Program-made: the position numbers and the translations under genes
Shown: positions 59,505 to 64,000 of the stretch, in pieces
Layout: each line of letters opens with the position of its first letter
How positions within the stretch are numbered: the first letter of the stretch is position 1
Origin: Photorhabdus akhurstii
GTDB taxonomy: Bacteria > Pseudomonadota > Gammaproteobacteria > Enterobacterales > Enterobacteriaceae
NCBI RefSeq assembly: GCF_018448925.1
Contig: NZ_RCWE01000002.1
Coordinates: 1 to 64,000, forward strand
Length of the DNA: 64,000 bases
Reading direction: 5' to 3'
Notes under the pieces: model-generated
Databases searched by the model: none
The model's input: the letters and a program-made list of their open reading frames with translations, nothing else
What the model was told of the DNA's origin: nothing

Positions 59505-62045
59505 TTATTTACAGTGCTCTTCTATTATGTAAATACCGGATAAAGGGCTTTTTTCTGGTAATTTGTAATTAACGACACATTCCTGAATATCTTTATAACC
59601 CCATTTAACTAATAATCGTCCACTATCGGGTAAACCGGTGAGGTAAACTTGCCCTTCATGACTAACAATCGCGCTATTTATTTCATCAATATCACGGAGT
59701 TTTTCTAATGTGACAACCGCGCCAAAAGGAATAAGATTTTCTTGGTAATAGAGATTGATTAGAGCTCTATGGCCTATCCGGGTTTTAAAATCCGCCAGAA
59801 CTAATGCTCCCCGAGTAGGAATAACGGTTTGGGCATTAACGTCGATATCGACATTATCTGCTAACGAATGAGTATCTAGGGCAATCCGATTTTTCCGGTA
59901 ACTGCTGACATAAGGAATAACTGCATAACCATTCCAATCGGTGGCAATACCAACATTATTTTGGATCTTTATTCCTTGAGCGCCATCAGCCCGGACTAAT
60001 GCTAATGTATCTCCCAAATGTTGTGAAAGAGTAATACCGTATGGGTGAGCAACAATTCCTCCTTGAAGGCCATAATTCAGTTGGTGAGAATGACGATCAT
60101 AACTATAACCGGTACTAAGTTGACCATAAGCTCCTTTATATTCCGCATGGATATGACCGCCAGCGCCAGTGCCGTGATTTGTGTAACTCTGCTGTAAACT
60201 ATAGATTAAATTATTGTCTTCCAGCGCGGTACCACTTAAACCGACTTGGTGGGAAATATCCTTGTTTTTATTGGTGTTAAAATTGTAACTGGTCCAGCTA
60301 TTCTTTAGCCAGCGATCTAATGGAATCTGTATGCTAAATGAAAAAAGTTGTTCATTTTTATTCGTATCTGGAAGTTGGCTATAGGTATAATTTAGACTGT
60401 AATTAATATTATTATAATTGGTGCTATAACCTGCGTTGATATTACGTTCATAGCCAGGTTGTTGCCAGTAATTTTGTTGAAGAGCGGACAAATATAAACT
60501 ACCAAAATCTCCCAAGGATTGATTAATATGCAGTTGTAATTTACTTCTTTTATTGGTACGGTAACGCCAGTCACTTTTATTAGAGTCATCTATATCATTG
60601 GCTTCTTTGAAATCGTAAAAACCACGTGTTGAATAGCGATAACCTGCCAGAGTAAAATTAGTTCCTGTTAATGAAAGATCTTTTGCATATTGAAAACGGT
60701 AGGATTGTCCTTTGGTACTTATATTGGATGGTAAATCGGTGTTAGCATGAGTGATGTCAAAAGAGAGAGAACCCAATATACCAAGGTTATAACCTGATCC
60801 TAAAGCAATAGATTGATAATCTTTTGAAAAAATCGTACCGCCATAGGCAGTGATGTTATTCGAGAAACCATAGACTAATGCACCTTGGGCAAAGTTGGGT
60901 TCTTGCCCACGATTATTTGATGATTGATATTGGCCCAGTGTTATCGAATATTGGAGTCCTCCTTCTCGTAACATAATCGGTATAGTTGAAAAGGATTGAG
61001 TAGATCGGTATTCCTGACCATCGGCTTCCTTGATAATAACTTCCAAATCTCCACTTGTTGTGGTTGGGAAAAGGTCATTAATGACAAATGGACCCGGTGA
61101 AACATAAGTTTGATAAATGATATAGCCGTTTTGTTTGATCGTAACCTGAGCGTTACTTTGGGCAATTCCTCGAACACTGGGGGCGAAGCCTTGTAAGCTG
61201 TCTGGTAACATATTGTCATCAGAAGCTAATTGTAAGCCCCGGAATTGGAAACCTTCAAAAATATAGGAGGGGGTAAAGCTATCACCTAGGGTTAATTGCC
61301 CTTTTAGTGCGTGAATATCCCGTTGTAAATAGGTGTTAATACTTTTCCAATTCTTGTCACGACTGGTATAGGTAGAATAATTGCGTAGACGCCATGCTTG
61401 CCAATTAGCGCCCGTTCGAAGATTCAGATAATGGGTCTGCGTAGAGCCAGATGGGTTATCTTGCCAGGTATTTGAACCACTATAATTATAGTTAATTAGT
61501 AATGAAGTTAATCCTTGCTGCCATAATTCAGGAGAAACATAACCTCTTGCCTGATTGTTTAACATTGCTTGTGGAATACTGATATCCAGTCTTTGTTGAC
61601 TAAAATTGAAGAGAGTGCTTGCTGATGGAATATATTGACTTAAATCAGACAACTCTGTTTCTGGTGGCAAACTGAACAGCTCTGGAAATGTATCAATTTT
61701 TACTCCCATATCCTGTAATTGCTTAATTGTCAGCTTGGGCAGTAATTTGTTATTTATCGTGACAAAGGTTACGTTCCTGGTATCTATTTTGTCTCTATTA
61801 AGGTAAATATCTACCCAGTAAATACCGGGCGGATAGTCATCTTGTGTGAAAATAGAGAGATCAATATCTTCAGGTGAACCAGAATCAGTACCTATCTCTA
61901 GTGCATGAATGTTGAAATAATCTTCAGAATAAGTTTTAGCAGGGTAAAAAAATACGCCCATAGCTATAAATGGCAATAATAAGAGCCATGAATGTTCAAT
62001 ATCATATGGTTGCTTATTAATCTTATGCTGTGAGCACTTTCCCAT
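59505..62045 (-). CDS. Fimbrial outer-membrane usher
   Basis: The 846-residue FimD-type usher threads pilus subunits across the outer membrane. After a signal/membrane segment (~20-45) come the N-terminal chaperone-binding domain, the beta barrel (~150-660) with the plug domain (GFAPSVRGIAQSNAQVTIKQ, ~230) and C-terminal domains ending with a two-cysteine pattern (CVVNYKLPEKSP to EEHCK). ATG at 62045 is preferred over upstream codons that overlap the chaperone gene. Confidence 0.92.
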   Translation of the reverse strand: MGKCSQHKINKQPYDIEHSWLLLLPFIAMGVFFYPAKTYSEDYFNIHALEIGTDSGSPEDIDLSIFTQDDYPPGIYWVDIYLNRDKIDTRNVTFVTINNKLLPKLTIKQLQDMGVKIDTFPELFSLPPETELSDLSQYIPSASTLFNFSQQRLDISIPQAMLNNQARGYVSPELWQQGLTSLLINYNYSGSNTWQDNPSGSTQTHYLNLRTGANWQAWRLRNYSTYTSRDKNWKSINTYLQRDIHALKGQLTLGDSFTPSYIFEGFQFRGLQLASDDNMLPDSLQGFAPSVRGIAQSNAQVTIKQNGYIIYQTYVSPGPFVINDLFPTTTSGDLEVIIKEADGQEYRSTQSFSTIPIMLREGGLQYSITLGQYQSSNNRGQEPNFAQGALVYGFSNNITAYGGTIFSKDYQSIALGSGYNLGILGSLSFDITHANTDLPSNISTKGQSYRFQYAKDLSLTGTNFTLAGYRYSTRGFYDFKEANDIDDSNKSDWRYRTNKRSKLQLHINQSLGDFGSLYLSALQQNYWQQPGYERNINAGYSTNYNNINYSLNYTYSQLPDTNKNEQLFSFSIQIPLDRWLKNSWTSYNFNTNKNKDISHQVGLSGTALEDNNLIYSLQQSYTNHGTGAGGHIHAEYKGAYGQLSTGYSYDRHSHQLNYGLQGGIVAHPYGITLSQHLGDTLALVRADGAQGIKIQNNVGIATDWNGYAVIPYVSSYRKNRIALDTHSLADNVDIDVNAQTVIPTRGALVLADFKTRIGHRALINLYYQENLIPFGAVVTLEKLRDIDEINSAIVSHEGQVYLTGLPDSGRLLVKWGYKDIQECVVNYKLPEKSPLSGIYIIEEHCK

Positions 62046-62082
62046 AATTAACTTTCTGGTATAAATTAATGTAACGGTTTTA

Positions 62083-62757
62083 TTAAATGGTTGTTTTTTC
62101 CTCGGCAGTAACGCCACCAAAATCATTAATTGCTTTCCAATTTACCTGCTTTATGTTCTTTGCCGGCAGAGGCCAGCTTAGTTGGCTAAAGGGTTTAATC
62201 ATGCCCGCAGGTTTTATTTCATGTTGATCTACTTTAAGGTAAGAGAATGAAATGAAGTAAGGGGTAGGATTTTCTGCGATCAATGAGTTGTTTTCCGTAC
62301 GGAATTTGAGTTCTTTGTATGCGGTACTTGACTTTTCTGCCAAATTTACAGGGCGGTAAAACAATTTAAACTTTGACTTAACTGTTATTTGTAATTGATT
62401 CTGATCTGATTTTACAGAAGTAGGAATAGACTTTACATTTAACCAAAAAAGCGATTCCCGATCTTGAGGCAGATTACTTGCTGTTTTTACAATACGCAGG
62501 ATATTTTCATGGCCTGCTGCGAGTTTAAAGATGGGGGGAGTAACGATAAAAGGGGTCTTCATATTATCATTTTCATCTTGGACCCAAGATTGAATCAGGT
62601 AAGGGGCATCTTTTTCTGGGTTATTTATCGAAATAGACGCTTCTTTTTTGTCACTCATGTAAATAACACGGGTTCCACCAATGACGACACCGGCGATAGC
62701 GAAATTTACACTGATAATATATAGAAAAATTATTGTGAATAGGCGTTGATACTGCAC
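62083..62757 (-). CDS. Periplasmic fimbrial chaperone
   Basis: The 224-residue PapD/FimC-type chaperone has a signal peptide (ending NFAIA), the first Ig-like domain with GGTRVIYMSDKKEASISINN (~27) and LFWLNVKSIP (~100), and KFKLFYRPVNL (~130), and the second domain with NPTPYFISFSYLKVD (~158). It folds pilin subunits by donor-strand complementation. Second gene of the operon, 37 bases before the usher. Confidence 0.92.
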   Translation of the reverse strand: MQYQRLFTIIFLYIISVNFAIAGVVIGGTRVIYMSDKKEASISINNPEKDAPYLIQSWVQDENDNMKTPFIVTPPIFKLAAGHENILRIVKTASNLPQDRESLFWLNVKSIPTSVKSDQNQLQITVKSKFKLFYRPVNLAEKSSTAYKELKFRTENNSLIAENPTPYFISFSYLKVDQHEIKPAGMIKPFSQLSWPLPAKNIKQVNWKAINDFGGVTAEEKTTI

Positions 62758-62871
62758 GGTAATATCTCCGTTTTATCGTGTTTTTATGCGTTATTTTGTG
62801 GGCATCCATGCCCTGTACTGCTTTATTAGAAGCAAAACGTGAATGAAGTTCTGTTCCAAATTTAGCCTGTC

Positions 62872-63402
62872 TTAGTTATAAACAATCGTAAAATTGGCGA
62901 CTGCATCACCGGAGCCTGGGCTAATGGTTTGAGCTGTAGCAACATATTTTGCAATGAACTTCAGTTCTGCTGTTTTTTGATCAGTAAAAGATTGAGATTT
63001 GGAAGCTTTTGCCAAAGGAATCAGCGTTGAGTTATCTTCTTCATAGATACCAATAGCAACACCATCGGCGACTGCCTGGCCTTTATCATTGGATAAGGCC
63101 AGAAGATTGTTATTTCTACTGTCTATTTGCCCGTCAAATTTAACTTGTGCATGAGTATATTCTGGTGGGCAGTCACTCATTTTAATGCTAAAGGGTGTTG
63201 TTGATGCGGTACTATCTACACCACTAAATGCATTTGAGCCAATTGTTCCCATGTTTACGTTTTGATTTGCAGAGTCAGTATCGATTTTACAGGCATTTGC
63301 GATGATATTACCTGTAAAGTTGATTTTTCCGTCGGCTGCATTTGCTACAGAAATAAATACAGAAGATGCAAGTAAGGATGAAATAATCAGTTTAGCTTTC
63401 AT
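62872..63402 (-). CDS. Major fimbrial subunit (pilin)
   Basis: The 176-residue type 1-like pilin has a signal peptide (ending SVANA), the N-terminal donor strand region (DGKINFTGNIIANACKI), two cysteines (NACKI and SDCPP) for the standard disulfide, and a C-terminal beta zipper with penultimate tyrosine (ANFTIVYN). First gene of the operon; 590 bases of regulatory DNA lie upstream. Confidence 0.92.
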   Translation of the reverse strand: MKAKLIISSLLASSVFISVANAADGKINFTGNIIANACKIDTDSANQNVNMGTIGSNAFSGVDSTASTTPFSIKMSDCPPEYTHAQVKFDGQIDSRNNNLLALSNDKGQAVADGVAIGIYEEDNSTLIPLAKASKSQSFTDQKTAELKFIAKYVATAQTISPGSGDAVANFTIVYN

Positions 63403-63995
63403 TTTAAATAGATCCTAACCCTGCCGAGCATGGCGTCAGGGAAATAGAAATACTGATTTAATGGGAACTGTATAAACATCAATACAGCGTGTAAATATTT
63501 ATGACTTTTGCCCAATGACAACGACGATAACTCAAACTGTGTCTTTTTTGGGATAAAGCCGGGTGATCATAGCGATTAATTAGGAAAAATCCAAAGAATG
63601 ACTGGATAATGTGTTGTATTTAAGATTTTTATCTGTTTTTGTTTCTTAAACAGGATTATTTTTTAATATTAATGTGATTTATTGTAAGTAATAAATCATT
63701 ATGCTAATTAATGAGAATATCTTTTAGTTAATAATTGGTTATAAAATTAATTGTGATATAAATCACAATTAATTTATCACGCTTAAGAATTTATTTTTTT
63801 GTTCTATTATTTTGATGTTATTACCTCTTGATGTCATTTTCTCTTTGAGCATGTTTATTCTGATAGAGATAAGTAATCTGGAAAAAATTACTCTATAGTT
63901 TTCTCATATGATCTTTCTATTTTATTGTTTGTGGTAATACCTATTTCAGTTTAGGTATAAATCCTCAACGCAATTAACACTGTAAGGAAGGAAAA
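63403..63995. other. Divergent regulatory region of the fimbrial operon
   Basis: The 593 A/T-rich bases separate the pilin gene from a gene starting at 63996 on the other strand. A CRP-like palindrome lies at 63745-63774. I saw no pair of short inverted repeats that would mark a phase switch. Confidence 0.6.
63745..63774. promoter_or_regulatory. Strong CRP-like site within a 30-base palindrome
   Basis: The core TGTGATATAAATCACA (63752-63767) is a perfect match to TGTGA-N6-TCACA. The arms extend to 12 bases each (AATTAATTGTGA and TCACAATTAATT). CRP could act on the pilin operon, on the divergent gene, or on both. Confidence 0.75.
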
Positions 63996-64000
63996 ATGAA
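63996..64000 (+). CDS. Start of a divergent gene (cut by window end)
   Basis: ATG at 63996 is preceded by AAGGAAGGA at good spacing. Only one full codon and part of the next are in the window, so nothing can be said of the product. Confidence 0.5.

Noticed and set aside
63403-63995. Invertible fimbrial promoter
   Set aside because: No recombinase gene and no pair of short inverted repeats flanking a promoter was found by eye.

Overview
The window is chromosomal DNA of an enterobacterium, most likely a Photorhabdus (or the sister genus Xenorhabdus). This is an inference from gene order and protein similarity recalled from memory; no search was run. Long blocks keep Escherichia coli gene order: cutC-cmoB-cmoA-yecN-aspS-nudB-yebC-ruvCAB-znuBCA-mepM-lpxM-pykA-hexR-zwf, then mdtJI, then yoaB-yoaA-tsaB-yeaY-fadD-rnd-minEDC-ycgL-ycgM-ycgN, then hslJ-ldhA-ydbH-ynbE-ydbL-azoR-hrpA. 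Accessory DNA sits at the joints between these blocks.

Layout. 1-1041: the end of a type VI secretion vgrG and its DUF4123 adaptor gene. 1223-2634: yecM, with a higBA toxin-antitoxin module between its 3' end and a second copy of that 3' end. 2802-6642: cutC, cmoBA, an StbDE-type toxin-antitoxin pair and yecN. 6874-19044: translation, recombination repair (ruvCAB), zinc uptake (znuBC/znuA around a Zur box), peptidoglycan hydrolase, lipid A acylation and pyruvate kinase. 19604-21789: two tandemly duplicated orphan phage tail-fibre genes between pykA and hexR. 22257-24936: hexR and zwf with a HexR site between them. 25433-26183: mdtJI. 26424-28532: a Cys-rich small protein and a hipBA module whose hipA is broken. 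28896-40990: core genes, interrupted by a truncated RelE/HigA module after yoaA. 41179-42509: two unrecognised genes. 42836-52392: core genes. 52533-58139: an accessory island with a two-gene unknown locus, a tandem duplication of a two-gene cassette (116-residue protein plus GNAT-like protein), and a type VI cassette encoding a Tlde1-like effector, a probable periplasmic immunity protein and Hcp. 58493-63402: a four-gene chaperone-usher fimbrial operon (pilin, chaperone, usher, tip adhesin). A divergent gene begins at the right edge, with a long CRP-like palindrome between.

How it fits together. The core genes cover tRNA modification and charging, Holliday-junction processing, zinc import under Zur, the glycolysis/pentose-phosphate branch under HexR, fatty-acid activation, division-site placement (MinCDE) and envelope lipid transport (YdbH-YnbE-YdbL). 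The accessory genes concern competition and surface interaction: type VI parts at both ends, tail fibres, fimbriae and four toxin-antitoxin modules, two of them visibly decayed. The most unusual structure is the 53261-56836 tandem duplication. Its two cassettes have nearly identical ends and diverged middles, and unit 1 ends in a fragment of hcp that is intact only at the end of unit 2.
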